Source: Thermogladius sp.
Lineage (GTDB): Archaea > Thermoproteota > Thermoprotei_A > Sulfolobales > Desulfurococcaceae
DNA: 53,588 bases
Reading direction: 5' to 3'
NCBI GenBank assembly: GCA_023256015.1
Contig: JAGDWK010000050.1
Span: forward strand, 1-53,588
Shown one piece after another: positions 31,679 through 40,724 of the stretch; the stretch's first letter is position 1; the number at the start of each line of letters is the position of its first letter. The notes under the pieces are model-generated. The model worked only from the letters and a program-made list of their open reading frames with translations, did not search any database and was not told the origin of the DNA. Made by a program: the position numbers and the translations under genes.

Positions 31679-33039
31679 TTAACTCTAGGTCCCCTGTTGA
31701 ACCCTATGAGTCTCGCATACTCGTCGAACAGCTCCTCGACTCTACTCGCCCAGCTCCTAATCCCCTCGGGGCTCCTCGGGTACTCGTCCCTGTACAAGGT
31801 CGTAACCTTGTTCATGTAGTTCCTGACTATCCTCAGCTCACCCAGCAGGCTAGGCCTCCCGAGGAGCTTGATCACTGTGCTGATAGAGCTGACGACCCTG
31901 TCCCCCAGGCTGCCCTTTACGCCTATGTCGTATACGGCCGAGCCGTCTACCAGCCTGTTCCTTATTATCCAGTCGAAGTCGTCGTTTGACAGCCTCTGGA
32001 GGTACATGCGAAGGACGTCGAGACTAGCCTGTTTGACCCCGTACGCTTCTAGGTACTTCAGGTTCACCTCCCACATGTTGCCTGTGTCCGGCTCCCCCTG
32101 CTCAAGGACGTTCGCCAGGTGCGTTGCAAGTATGTTCGCGGCCTCCATAGTCGACCCTATCCCGCCTCCGTGGACTGGGTTCACGGTGTACGCCGCGTCC
32201 CCCACGCTCCCCACGTTACTCCAGACCATTGTTGGGAGGGGTCTCCTCGTCGGCACTATACCTCCCCCCGCGTGGACTACCCTCCCCTTGAACCTCTCCC
32301 TCAAGTACCTGTCATAGTTGTGCCTCGGGTTGAACCCCGACCCCCCTATCACCCCGAGCCCGACGTTTACCACCGTGCCCTCTCTGTTCTTGGGGAACAT
32401 CCACCAGTAGCCGCCGGGGGCCACTCTCGTGTTGAGGTATATGACGGCGTAGTGGACGTCCGCCTCGCTCACCCCGTTCTCGAGCTCGACGACCTCCCTG
32501 TACGCCAGGTTGAAGTCCGTCTCGTACGGCCTCTCGGCGATGGGCCAGTCCTCGGGTAGCCTGGTCCTCAGAGCGGGCCTCGCGCCACTCGCGTCTATGT
32601 AGAACCTCGCCTTCAGGTCGGCTACCCCTCCCCCGGTCTTCTTCACCTTTACGCTGCTCACCCTCCCCTCCTTAACCTCCACGCCGACCAGGAAGTGCTC
32701 GTCGTACAGCTCGACACCCCGGTCTAGGGCGTTCTTCAGTAGCCACTGCCCGAACCCGACCCTGTTGACGCTGACCCCTTCTCCCGGGACGATTATCTCG
32801 TGCTCCTCGCTGGGGCTCTTTATCTTCACACCCCTATACCTGTGGTCCACCACGCTGTCTGGGATCTGCAGCCCTATGTGCTCGAAGTGGTGTACCCCGA
32901 TGGCGTCGCCGCAGGTCTTGTCCCCGATCTTCCCCCTAGGCTTGCTCTCCACGAGAGCGACCTTGAAGCCCTTGGAGGCCAGCACGAGCGAGGAGTACAG
33001 CCCGCCGACCCCCGCACCTACCACTACTACGTCGTACAC
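31672..33039 (-). CDS. Geranylgeranyl reductase family flavoprotein (digeranylgeranylglycerophospholipid reductase type)
   Basis: 455 residues. FAD motif 'DVVVVGAGVGGLYSSLVLAS', 'GDKTCGDAIGVHHFEHIG' with the conserved C-G-D, the 'YWWMFPK' product/lipid strand, and 'VGDAAYTVNPVHGGGIGSTMEAA'. Such enzymes saturate the isoprenoid chains of archaeal membrane lipids. The start is probably GTG at 33039, where GAGGTG (33047-33052) gives good spacing; GTG at 33057 adds six residues. A TATA-like element around 33083-33097 precedes it. Confidence 0.88.
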   Translation of the reverse strand: MYDVVVVGAGVGGLYSSLVLASKGFKVALVESKPRGKIGDKTCGDAIGVHHFEHIGLQIPDSVVDHRYRGVKIKSPSEEHEIIVPGEGVSVNRVGFGQWLLKNALDRGVELYDEHFLVGVEVKEGRVSSVKVKKTGGGVADLKARFYIDASGARPALRTRLPEDWPIAERPYETDFNLAYREVVELENGVSEADVHYAVIYLNTRVAPGGYWWMFPKNREGTVVNVGLGVIGGSGFNPRHNYDRYLRERFKGRVVHAGGGIVPTRRPLPTMVWSNVGSVGDAAYTVNPVHGGGIGSTMEAANILATHLANVLEQGEPDTGNMWEVNLKYLEAYGVKQASLDVLRMYLQRLSNDDFDWIIRNRLVDGSAVYDIGVKGSLGDRVVSSISTVIKLLGRPSLLGELRIVRNYMNKVTTLYRDEYPRSPEGIRSWASRVEELFDEYARLIGFNRGPRVKW

Positions 33040-33109
33040 GCGAGTACACCTCTGCACTTGGAGAGGCTAATCCCTGTTGAATGAAATAAGCTTTAAGCGG
33101 AGCTAGGGG

Positions 33110-34639
33110 TCACGGGAGAGTCTTCAGTAACATGCCCTCCACGGTTATAAGGGAGTACTTCGACGCCAGCGAGATGGCCTCCTCGAGCCTGCTCTCGCTG
33201 TTACTGTATATGGTGAACAGGGGGTCGCCCTTGTTGACCCTGTAGCCCACCTTCGCGTGGAACTGTACCCCGGCGCCCTTGTCGAACGGGGCCCCCGCCG
33301 CTCTAGCCACCATGGTTACCGCCGCGTTGTCGATGTACGTCACCGCCCCCTCTAGAGGCGACTTGAACGTGTAAGTGTACCTGCCCAGCGGGACCTCCTC
33401 GGGTTTAATGTTCGGGTTGCCGCCCTGGGCCTCTACTATCTCCCTGAACTTCTCGTAGGCCCTGCCCGACGAGAACAGCTCCCTTGCGTAGCTCTCGCCC
33501 TGGCCAGGCGGCACCTTGCCGCTCAACTCCATGGTCAAGCCGGCTATCAGGACAGCCTTGTCGACCAGGCTCCTCGACCCCCTCCTGTTCAACAGGGCCT
33601 CCAACGCCTCCTTCGCCTCGAGGGCGGGCCCCACGCTCATGCCTATGGGCTGCCCCCCGAAAGTTATGGCCACCTTGACCCTCATGCCGAGCTTCGCGGC
33701 CTGCCTTATGAAGAGGCCCGCCAGCTGGTCTGCGTGGCCCGGCTCCTCTATCTTCGCCTTCTTCCCGACGGGAATGTCTATCACCAGGGACTCGACGCTC
33801 ATCGCGAGCTTCTTGCTCAGTATACTCGCGACCATCTGGTGCCACGGGTCTATGGAAAGCTTCCTCTCCACGTTCACGAAGATGTCGTCTGCTGGGGCCA
33901 GGTTGAGCTTCCCGCCCCAGACCAGGAGCCCTCTCGTCTTCTTGGCGAGCTCTCTTATCTCTTCCGCTGTGAAGTCCACTCTCGCTAGGACCTCCATCGT
34001 GTCGGCCGTGCCGGCCGGGCTGGTTATAGCCCTGCTACTAGTCTTCGGGATGAGCAGGCCGAACGACGCGACAATGGGCACCGCCACCATCGCGACCTTG
34101 CTGTTCCCCGGGACGCCGCCAATACTGTGCTCGTCGAAGACGGGCTCGTCGAAGCTTATCTTCACCCCTGTCTCCACCATGGCCTTTATCAAGCTCGTGA
34201 GCTCGTCCTCGTCTAGGACGTAAAACTGCTGGCTGAGCAAGAAAGCGGCTATCTCGGCCTCGCCGTATGCCCCGTTCACGACGTCTCTTATTATCGAGTA
34301 CATCTCGTTGTAGCTCAGACGCTCCCCCCGAATCCTCTTGAGCAGGTACGCGTACGACCCGGGGAGGCCGGCTGGCTTGACCTGAACCGGGTAGCCCTCT
34401 TTCAGGCCGAGCTTCTCGGCCAGCTCGATAGACGCGAGGACCCTCCCCTTCGCCACCATGGTCTTGGTCAGCGTAACCGTGGCGTAGGCCTCTCTGTCCT
34501 CGTACTTGACGAGGACCTTAGAGTGGGGTGTTAAACTCATCTCGAGAGCGTCTTGCTCGTTCACGACTAGAAGGGGGCTTCCCGTGGAGACCTCGAGCAC
34601 GCCCGCAGTAAAATTCCTGACCTCCTTGGATACGAGCAT
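33110..34639 (-). CDS. deoA: AMP phosphorylase (archaeal thymidine phosphorylase homologue)
   Basis: 509 residues. An archaeal N-terminal domain of about 80 residues precedes the nucleoside phosphorylase core with 'DEHSIGGVPGNSKVAM' and 'PKTSSRAITSPAGTADTMEVL', the phosphate and nucleobase sites. The archaeal form cleaves AMP to adenine and ribose 1,5-bisphosphate, feeding the pathway that ends in type III RuBisCO; the later enzymes of that pathway are not in this window. ATG at 34639 follows GAGGGT; a GTG at 34657 is the alternative start. Confidence 0.92.
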   Translation of the reverse strand: MLVSKEVRNFTAGVLEVSTGSPLLVVNEQDALEMSLTPHSKVLVKYEDREAYATVTLTKTMVAKGRVLASIELAEKLGLKEGYPVQVKPAGLPGSYAYLLKRIRGERLSYNEMYSIIRDVVNGAYGEAEIAAFLLSQQFYVLDEDELTSLIKAMVETGVKISFDEPVFDEHSIGGVPGNSKVAMVAVPIVASFGLLIPKTSSRAITSPAGTADTMEVLARVDFTAEEIRELAKKTRGLLVWGGKLNLAPADDIFVNVERKLSIDPWHQMVASILSKKLAMSVESLVIDIPVGKKAKIEEPGHADQLAGLFIRQAAKLGMRVKVAITFGGQPIGMSVGPALEAKEALEALLNRRGSRSLVDKAVLIAGLTMELSGKVPPGQGESYARELFSSGRAYEKFREIVEAQGGNPNIKPEEVPLGRYTYTFKSPLEGAVTYIDNAAVTMVARAAGAPFDKGAGVQFHAKVGYRVNKGDPLFTIYSNSESRLEEAISLASKYSLITVEGMLLKTLP

Positions 34640-34730
34640 ACTTACTACCCTCGACACGGGCCGTAGGAGATACTATTCTATATCCTTAAGGGATTAAAAA
34701 CCTGGTCAAGCGGGCTCTCCGAACACGGCC

Positions 34731-35141
34731 TCAGCCGGTCTCCTCCACGTCTATGCTCCCGTCCCTCATCAGGTAGATCTTGACCTTCTTCTTGAGCCTA
34801 GGGTAGCCGGCGCCTGCCTTGAAACGTAGAAGCCCGAATATGTAGTCGAAGTTCGCCTTGACTTTGACGCCCGCTTTGTCTGCCTCGTCGATGACCGTCC
34901 TTGGTACGTCCACTAGCCTGACCCCCTCGTCGAGCGTTATCACTTTCACGGCCATGATCTCCCGGTAGACCCTGAGAGTCTCGGCCGCGAGCTCTATCTT
35001 CCTGAGGGCCCTCTTCTCCGCGATAGCAACCGCCGACCTAGACATCCCCAGCCTAGAAGCGACCTCTGCCTGGGTGAGGCCCTTGGCTCTCAGCTTCAAG
35101 ACCTCGTACTGCTTCTCGGTCAAGAGGCCGTACTTTCCCAT
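34731..35141 (-). CDS. Tfx-family DNA-binding transcriptional regulator
   Basis: 136 residues. N-terminal helix-turn-helix 'LTEKQYEVLKLRAKGLTQAE' followed by 'VASRLGMSRSAVAIAEKRAL' resembles sigma-70 region 4 and LuxR-type HTHs. The C-terminal domain matches the archaeal Tfx group, first described as a regulator of a molybdenum formylmethanofuran dehydrogenase operon. It diverges from trpB2, with TATA-like elements for both in the 102-bp gap, so trpB2 is a possible target (inference). Confidence 0.85.
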   Translation of the reverse strand: MGKYGLLTEKQYEVLKLRAKGLTQAEVASRLGMSRSAVAIAEKRALRKIELAAETLRVYREIMAVKVITLDEGVRLVDVPRTVIDEADKAGVKVKANFDYIFGLLRFKAGAGYPRLKKKVKIYLMRDGSIDVEETG

Positions 35142-35190
35142 ACTTACACCACTTACTGCTTTAATACACGGAGCGGCTCTATAAAGTGAA

Positions 35191-35200
35191 AGCTTTTATA
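35191..35200 (+). promoter_or_regulatory. TATA box of trpB2
   Basis: AGCTTTTATA, about 48 bases before the trpB2 ATG. A separate GTGTATTAAAGC on the opposite strand near 35158-35168 serves the Tfx gene. Confidence 0.5.
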
Positions 35201-35243
35201 CCGAGGGGGGCCTCCGTTATGGGGTTGGTGGGACCATGTTGGA

Positions 35244-36557
35244 ATGGAGTTAAGGTCTTCCCAAAGACCCGACCTCCTACCCAAGTCCTGGTACAACATA
35301 GTCCCAGACCTCCCGGAGAAGATACCCCCCTACATCCTGCCGGACGGAACCGTTGTGAAACCCGAGATGTTCCACGCCCTGTTCGCCAGGGAACTCGTCA
35401 GGCAGGAGTTCAGCGACGAGAGGTTCATCAAAATACCCGACGAGCTCTCCGAGTACTACCTGCAAGCCGGGAGGCCCACGCCGCTGCTGAGAGCGAGAAA
35501 CCTCGAGAAGTACCTCGACACCTGCGCGAGGATATACTTCAAGTACGAGGGGGTCCTGCCTGCTGGCTCCCACAAGTTCAACACCGCGATAGCCCAGGCG
35601 TTCTACAACAAGCTCGAGGGCGTCAAGAGGCTCAGTACAGAGACTGGCGCTGGGCAGTGGGGTAGCGCCCTATCTCTAGCCGGTAGCCTAGTGGGCATCA
35701 AGGTAAGGGTCTTCATGGTGAGGGCGAGCTACAACCAGAAGCCCTTCAGGAGGATACTGATGGAGACCTACGGGGCCGAGGTATACCCCAGCCCCTCCAG
35801 TGTAACCTCTTTCGGCAGGAAGCTACTCCAGGAGAACCCGGACCACCCGGGCAGCCTCGGCATCGCGATATCGGAGGCCATAGAGGACGTCATCAACAGC
35901 GGGGGAGAGGCCAAGTACAGCCTCGGGAGCGTCCTCAACCACGTCCTCCTACACCAGACCGTGATAGGGCAGGAGGCGATCGAGCAGTTGGAGGAGTTGG
36001 GTGTCGGAGTCGAGGACGTAGCATACGTCGTGGGGGCTGTCGGCGGCGGGAGCAACTACGCCGGCCTGGCGTACCCGTTCCTCTACTACAGGCTTAGAGG
36101 GAAGACGAGCACCGTCTTCGTGGCCGTAGAGCCCAGAGCAGTGCCGTCAATGACCAGAGGGGAGTACAGGTACGACTTCGGTGACACTGCCGGGCTGACG
36201 CCGATGCTGAAGATGCACACGCTCGGGCACGACTTCGTCCCGCCCCCCATACACGCCGGGGGCCTCAGGTACCACGGGGTGGCGCCGTCGCTAAGCATAC
36301 TCGTAAACCACAAGCTGGTGGAGCCCGTGGCGTACGGGCAGAGGGAGGTGTTCGAGGCCGGCGTCCTGTTCGCGAGGTTGCAGGGGATAGTGCCCGCCCC
36401 GGAGAGCGCCCACGCCGTGAAGGCCGTGATAGACATAGCGAGGAGGTACAGGGGGTCCTGCGAGAGGCCCGTCATAGTCTTCAACCTCAGCGGGCACGGG
36501 CTACTCGACCTAAAGGGGTACGAGGAGTACCTCTACAACGCCCTGCCGGACACGTAA
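35244..36557 (+). CDS. trpB: Tryptophan synthase beta chain-like protein, TrpB2 type
   Basis: 437 residues. PLP lysine K111 in '[14 protein letters not shown]', '[13 protein letters not shown]', and the phosphate-binding '[16 protein letters not shown]'. The long N-terminal extension and '[13 protein letters not shown]' segment mark the TrpB2 subfamily, which lacks several TrpA contacts. TrpB2 can join indole and serine to tryptophan, and deaminase or salvage roles have also been proposed. No trpA or other trp genes are present here. It is followed by an amino-acid permease. Confidence 0.93.
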   Translation: MELRSSQRPDLLPKSWYNIVPDLPEKIPPYILPDGTVVKPEMFHALFARELVRQEFSDERFIKIPDELSEYYLQAGRPTPLLRARNLEKYLDTCARIYFKYEGVLPAGSHKFNTAIAQAFYNKLEGVKRLSTETGAGQWGSALSLAGSLVGIKVRVFMVRASYNQKPFRRILMETYGAEVYPSPSSVTSFGRKLLQENPDHPGSLGIAISEAIEDVINSGGEAKYSLGSVLNHVLLHQTVIGQEAIEQLEELGVGVEDVAYVVGAVGGGSNYAGLAYPFLYYRLRGKTSTVFVAVEPRAVPSMTRGEYRYDFGDTAGLTPMLKMHTLGHDFVPPPIHAGGLRYHGVAPSLSILVNHKLVEPVAYGQREVFEAGVLFARLQGIVPAPESAHAVKAVIDIARRYRGSCERPVIVFNLSGHGLLDLKGYEEYLYNALPDT

Positions 36558-36563
36558 CTTTTA

Positions 36564-36569
36564 TTTTTT
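36564..36569 (+). terminator. T6 run after trpB2
   Basis: TTTTTT within 12 bases of the stop could end trpB2 transcription. The surrounding ACTTTTATTTTTT also looks like a TATA region for the permease gene that begins at 36589, so it may do both. Confidence 0.4.
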
Positions 36570-36588
36570 CGGGAGCAGGAAAAACAAC

Positions 36589-38169
36589 ATGGGTAGGCTC
36601 TTGATAAGGAAGTGGAGGGTCTACACCCTCGAGCGGGGGCTCGGCTGGTTCGAGGTCTTCCTCTGGGTCGTCGCCAACCCCGTAGCCTCGGGCTTCACCT
36701 TCTTCACAGTCCAGATGCTGGGTACGCCCGGGCTCTACGGGGGCTCGAACCTACTGGCCTACCTCCTCGCGGGCCTGGTCTACGTCCCGGTGGTCCTCGC
36801 CTTCATGTACGTCGCGCTCAACGTCCAGAGGGCGGCCGCGCCCTACGTGCTGATATCCAGGGCCGTCTCTCCCGTCGTGGCCTTCATCGCGGTCTGGTAC
36901 TACATGGCCGCCAGCGGTGGTCTGCTCTCTCTAGGCTTCCTCGTATACTACGGGCTCAAGGCGCTGGCGGGGAACGTCCTCTTGGCTGGGCTCGCCTCAG
37001 GCGACCAGCTCCTGGTGGACCTGGGCGTGGTGTTAAACCAGCCTTTGACGGAGCTCTACCTGGGTGTACTAGTTGTAGCGGCCCTATTCATCCTCGCGAG
37101 CGTTAGGACTAGGCGGCTGAAGTGGGTCCTAGCCCCAATAGTGGTAACGCCGCTGTTAATCACGCTCGCGTACACGGCGGCCCTGTACCTCGCAGACCCC
37201 GGCACGATATACGAGAACTGGGCTAGAGCCACCGGTTTAAACCCCGTGCTACTCGAGGACGCCGCATTGAAGGGGGCTGTCAGAGGGGTGACCCCTCTAA
37301 CCCCGGCTCCTCTCGCGGCCGCCACCGGTGGTATGATGGTCGCCGCTCTCTGGGCTTACGCGGGGCTGGAGTCGGCCAGCTTCGTAGCCGGCGAGGTCGA
37401 AGACCCGGTGAAGTCGTACACGCGGGGCTACCTGCTCGGCTTCCTGACAGTCTTCGCTCTCTACCTCCTAGTCCCCTTCGTCGTCGAGGCCAAGCTAGGG
37501 GTAAGCCTCGTCGCGTCGCACTCCTACCTCTACTACACCTACCGCGGAGTCTTGGAGAGCCTCAGCGGGAGGCCCCTGGTACCCCCGTCGATCTTCGTAT
37601 ACCTGTCCCTCTTCACCAGCGACAAGTACCTGATACTCCTGGCAGGACTAGCGGCCTTCATGTGGTTCCTCAACACTGCCTACACAACATGGCTAGCGGC
37701 AATAAGGATATTATACGCACTCGCGGTCGACAAAATGGCGCCCCCGTCGCTGGCAAGGGTGACGGGTGTCAGAGGCGTGCCTATAGTTGCTAACAACGTT
37801 GTCTTCTCGTTTGGGCTGGTGGGACTCCTCCTAGGCTACTTGACCGTGAACGGCCTGATACCAGTCGCGTCTCTCCTGAAGCTCTTCGACTTCAGTTACA
37901 GTATACTCGTCTGGTTGACAGGTCTCTCCCTCGCGGTTCTGCCCTGGACCCGGGGCGGCTTCTACGAGGGCCTGCCCTTCAAGAGGCGCGTCTTCGAGAC
38001 CGCTGTCGGCGCGGCCTGCTTCGCCTCGGGCTGGTTCATGCTGCTCTACTCCGGGTCTAATGTAGGCCTCGTAGACGTCGCCGCCAACTCCTTCATGGGC
38101 CTGCTAGCGCTTGTATCACTGCTACTGGTGATGAGGAGGTTCTGGGCCCCCGAGGCATTAACTACCTAG
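36589..38169 (+). CDS. APC-superfamily amino-acid permease
   Basis: 526 residues with about twelve hydrophobic segments. The first helix region 'RGLGWFEVFLWVVANPVASG' and the conserved 'WAYAGLESASFVAGEVEDPVKSYTRG' resemble APC-family amino-acid/polyamine transporters. It imports or exchanges amino acids across the cytoplasmic membrane; specificity is unknown. Position after trpB2 suggests an aromatic amino acid or serine. The ATG follows GGGAGCAGG. Its last 8 bases overlap the convergent membrane protein gene. Confidence 0.87.
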   Translation: MGRLLIRKWRVYTLERGLGWFEVFLWVVANPVASGFTFFTVQMLGTPGLYGGSNLLAYLLAGLVYVPVVLAFMYVALNVQRAAAPYVLISRAVSPVVAFIAVWYYMAASGGLLSLGFLVYYGLKALAGNVLLAGLASGDQLLVDLGVVLNQPLTELYLGVLVVAALFILASVRTRRLKWVLAPIVVTPLLITLAYTAALYLADPGTIYENWARATGLNPVLLEDAALKGAVRGVTPLTPAPLAAATGGMMVAALWAYAGLESASFVAGEVEDPVKSYTRGYLLGFLTVFALYLLVPFVVEAKLGVSLVASHSYLYYTYRGVLESLSGRPLVPPSIFVYLSLFTSDKYLILLAGLAAFMWFLNTAYTTWLAAIRILYALAVDKMAPPSLARVTGVRGVPIVANNVVFSFGLVGLLLGYLTVNGLIPVASLLKLFDFSYSILVWLTGLSLAVLPWTRGGFYEGLPFKRRVFETAVGAACFASGWFMLLYSGSNVGLVDVAANSFMGLLALVSLLLVMRRFWAPEALTT

Positions 38170-38800
38170 CGTGACCGGGGCCCTCTGCTTCGTGGGGCTT
38201 CGTCGGCCAGCCGCGGCCTGTGTGGAGTAGAATGGACAGGGTGGAGGACAGGAGTGTTGCCAAGGCCAGTACTAGGTGTACCAGGGGGTTCAGCAGCAGG
38301 CCCGTGTAGGGGAATTGCTGTACGTTCGACGAGCCCAGTATCAGCCTCCCAGCCGAGGTAACGTGGTCTAGGCTGAAGGACAGGGTCGAGACAGCCCTCG
38401 TGAAGAAGTAGCTGTAGAGGCCCAGGAACACCGCCGAGGAGACCGCGCCCACCAGCCCTCCCGTGAAGCACAGCCTGAGCTGGACAGTGTAGTCCTCGCC
38501 CTCTAATAGGGCGAGCAGCAGGTTGGCCCCGCTGAACACCATGTAGACGGTGAACAGGACGAGGGGGGCGGCCATGTAGCTCGTTCTGTCGAGCTCGTCT
38601 ACCGTTACCGGCGCGCCGTAGTAGGTGACCCGGTAGTAGGAGAACGCTACCAGACCGTCGAGGACCCCGTAGACCCGGTAGAGCGGTAGCACTAGTGCGA
38701 GGACCATGTAGACTCCGTAGAACAGGGTGAGGAGCCCCGTGACGTAGTGGACCTTCTTGTACCTCTCCCCCTCACCGACTACAGGGCTCGACTCTCCCAA
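38162..38800 (-). CDS. Hypothetical four-helix membrane protein in the TasA-like fibre locus
   Basis: 212 residues with four hydrophobic segments (about 18-42, 73-98, 106-130 and 165-190). The loop between helices 1 and 2 is about 30 residues, and the tail is positively charged. Not recognised. Its start overlaps the end of the signal peptidase gene by 29 bases, so it is probably part of one three-gene transcript (40570 down to 38162) and may help export or anchor the fibre subunit. Confidence 0.65.
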   Translation of the reverse strand: MGESSPVVGEGERYKKVHYVTGLLTLFYGVYMVLALVLPLYRVYGVLDGLVAFSYYRVTYYGAPVTVDELDRTSYMAAPLVLFTVYMVFSGANLLLALLEGEDYTVQLRLCFTGGLVGAVSSAVFLGLYSYFFTRAVSTLSFSLDHVTSAGRLILGSSNVQQFPYTGLLLNPLVHLVLALATLLSSTLSILLHTGRGWPTKPHEAEGPGHAR

Positions 38801-39890
38801 CCCAGACCACGCTCTCGTTCCCGTAGTAGTAGGAGACTCTTACATACGCGTAGTCGAATACCCCCTGGAGCTCCAGCCTGTACGTCTCCATCGGCTCTAC
38901 TGTCGCGTTAAAGGACTCATCCCGGCTGTGCACGACGTTCACTAGGCCGACCCACGTAGAGTTCACGTAAGTGACTCTCACCGAGACGTTCTCGAGGGGG
39001 AAGGGCAGGGTGTTCTCGACGAGCAGGGTACAGCCCTCCACCTTCACCGCCGGCTTGCGTAGAGTGAAGTGTATCGGGTAGTAGCCTATGAGGAGGCCTC
39101 TGTCGAGCTTCGCGGTCAGGTTCACGTAGAAGTAGTTCACCCCGGCCTGGAAGAGCTCCTTGTACAAGAATGTCGGTACGCCGATTACCACCCTGCTGCC
39201 GTTGACCACCCTCGCGTAGGTGCAGGAGTAGAGGCCTGCCGGGCTTACAACACTACAGCTGGAGACGCCGACTATACTCGTGTTGAAGGTCGAGTAGTCC
39301 AGTGTGAGAGCCGTGTAGTCCCCGGAGATCTCGTAGCCCGCGAGCTCGAGGCTGGGGGCTTGGAGGACGGTTCTATAGGGCGGCTGGCCCACCACGTAGA
39401 GGGCTGTGAACACCGCGTAGAGCGTTACGAACAGGACGAACAAGGTCGTCTCTAAGTGTAGGGGCTGGAAGAGTCGCCTCAAGTCCCAGAGGGGTACGAA
39501 CAGCGAGGTCACCAGTATCACCGCCAGCGGGAGCCACACCACCAGCGGTATTGCGAGGACCTCTCTGTACTTGACAGCCGTCTCCGGGACGGGAGGGTCT
39601 GGAGCCGGGTTGAAGTCCCCCTTAGTCACGACAGCGCCTCCGGCTACTTCCACGACCCTGTGTACCACGCAGTGGAATAAGCCTGTGCAGTAGATCACCA
39701 CGTCGCCCTTCGAGAAGCCCGTCAGCCAGACGGCGGTGCTCAAGACCAAGTCGCCCGGCTTGAGAGAGGGGTACATTGAGTAGCCGGCGACCAGGCTTAG
39801 AGCGAAGGGCGGGAGGCCTAGATAAGGGGCTAGGAACGCCGCGACCAACAGTACCGCTACAACGAGTAAAAGCAGGTCCCTCGGGTACAT
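38772..39890 (-). CDS. Signal peptidase I (S26B) with large extracellular C-terminal domain
   Basis: 372 residues. Membrane anchor 7-27; catalytic Ser38 in 'GYSMYPSLKPGDLVL', 'KGDVVIY', His77 in 'CVVHRVV' (the archaeal/ER Ser-His type) and D92 in 'TKGDFNPAPDP'. Helices at about 107-127 and 148-170 follow, then a beta-rich outer domain of about 200 residues with several N-x-S/T sites and cysteines. Ordinary archaeal signal peptidases lack such a domain. Together with the small secreted protein upstream this resembles the SipW/TasA arrangement of dedicated peptidase plus fibre subunit. Confidence 0.85.
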   Translation of the reverse strand: MYPRDLLLLVVAVLLVAAFLAPYLGLPPFALSLVAGYSMYPSLKPGDLVLSTAVWLTGFSKGDVVIYCTGLFHCVVHRVVEVAGGAVVTKGDFNPAPDPPVPETAVKYREVLAIPLVVWLPLAVILVTSLFVPLWDLRRLFQPLHLETTLFVLFVTLYAVFTALYVVGQPPYRTVLQAPSLELAGYEISGDYTALTLDYSTFNTSIVGVSSCSVVSPAGLYSCTYARVVNGSRVVIGVPTFLYKELFQAGVNYFYVNLTAKLDRGLLIGYYPIHFTLRKPAVKVEGCTLLVENTLPFPLENVSVRVTYVNSTWVGLVNVVHSRDESFNATVEPMETYRLELQGVFDYAYVRVSYYYGNESVVWVGRVEPCSR

Positions 39891-39946
39891 GATAGCACCG
39901 CGGAGGTTGTTAGAGTTGATAAAAAAGTGTTTTAATGGTGTCGTGT

Positions 39947-40570
39947 TTACGGCGGCGTCTCGCTGGACGGGCTGTAGACTAGGAGTAGCTGGGCAGTAAC
40001 TGACGCAGGTAGCTGGTAGCCCTCCGGTATGTACACGTAGAGGTCGAGCTCCACCGCGCTGCCCGCCGAGATCGTTATCGGGAAGTTCTGCGATGTTGCG
40101 GTGATCAGGTCGAGGCTGGCGAGGTAGGTGCCCGATACTGGAGTGGGCGGGTAGCCAGAGAGACTCCTACTCCCAGTGGGACCCTTACTGTACACGTAGA
40201 GGACTAGCTTGGAGCCGGACGGTAGACCCGTCCCGGGTGTTACGTCCGCGGGCTTTACGACTCTCAGGTACGCGTAGTACGTCTTCGTGTCATTGTTCAC
40301 TATGAGGCTGATGTTCTTGTAGTACGACACCTGGTAGGTGGGGTGTATCGTGATGGCGAGGCTCGCAGAGTTAGGCCCGATCGCAACGCTAATGGTGTTG
40401 CCCTGGCCTAGGTCCGGTTGGTTGGCGTTAGTGCCGGGTTCGAAGTAGACGGGCGGCGATACGGGGCTGACGGTCACCGATACCGGGTAGTACACGAAGA
40501 CGCTGGCGAAGACTATGCTCGTGAAGACTGCTACTGCGACTAGGGCTAGTACTCTCCTGTCGAACCTCAT
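39947..40570 (-). CDS. Secreted TasA/AbpA-like fibre subunit candidate
   Basis: 207 residues. A basic start and a hydrophobic helix (about 7-27) form a Sec-type signal peptide, without the K/R-G motif of type IV pilins. The mature protein is a single beta-sandwich-like domain of about 170 residues with no cysteines: an N-terminal strand segment 'VSVTVSPVSPPVYF' and strands such as 'ASLAITIHP', 'ISLIVNND' and 'AVELDLYVYIPEG'. Size, signal type and adjacency to a dedicated signal peptidase fit TasA-family donor-strand filaments such as AbpA of Pyrobaculum. ATG at 40570 follows GTGGTG. Confidence 0.6.
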   Translation of the reverse strand: MRFDRRVLALVAVAVFTSIVFASVFVYYPVSVTVSPVSPPVYFEPGTNANQPDLGQGNTISVAIGPNSASLAITIHPTYQVSYYKNISLIVNNDTKTYYAYLRVVKPADVTPGTGLPSGSKLVLYVYSKGPTGSRSLSGYPPTPVSGTYLASLDLITATSQNFPITISAGSAVELDLYVYIPEGYQLPASVTAQLLLVYSPSSETPP

Positions 40571-40591
40571 ACTGAGCACCACTGGGGGTTT

Positions 40592-40605
40592 GTATCACAT
40601 GATAC
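40592..40605. promoter_or_regulatory. Palindrome at the inferred transcript start of the TasA-like operon
   Basis: GTATCA-CA-TGATAC is a perfect 6-2-6 inverted repeat. With the TATA box at 40616-40626 the predicted start site is about 40595, so a bound regulator would sit across the start and block or tune transcription. Confidence 0.55.
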
Positions 40606-40615
40606 CTTTGAGTCC

Positions 40616-40626
40616 CCTTTTAAGCC
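40616..40626 (-). promoter_or_regulatory. TATA box of the TasA-like operon
   Basis: GGCTTAAAAGG on the minus strand, about 50 bases before the ATG at 40570. Confidence 0.55.
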
Positions 40627-40724
40627 TTCCGCCCAATGAGCCTGTCCACGTCTTCGCCGGCCCCCGGAAACGGTTTTATTTTTCGACGCACTCAATAATC
40701 TCTGTCAACAGTAATGTGGTAGTG

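Noticed and set aside
33405-34223. Long open frames on both strands within the AMP phosphorylase gene
   Set aside because: They are shadows of the conserved phosphorylase sequence and show no protein-like motif.
40515-40724. A 70-residue N-terminal extension of the glycosyltransferase
   Set aside because: It would read through the TATA box and the control region of the divergent operon, and adds no conserved sequence.
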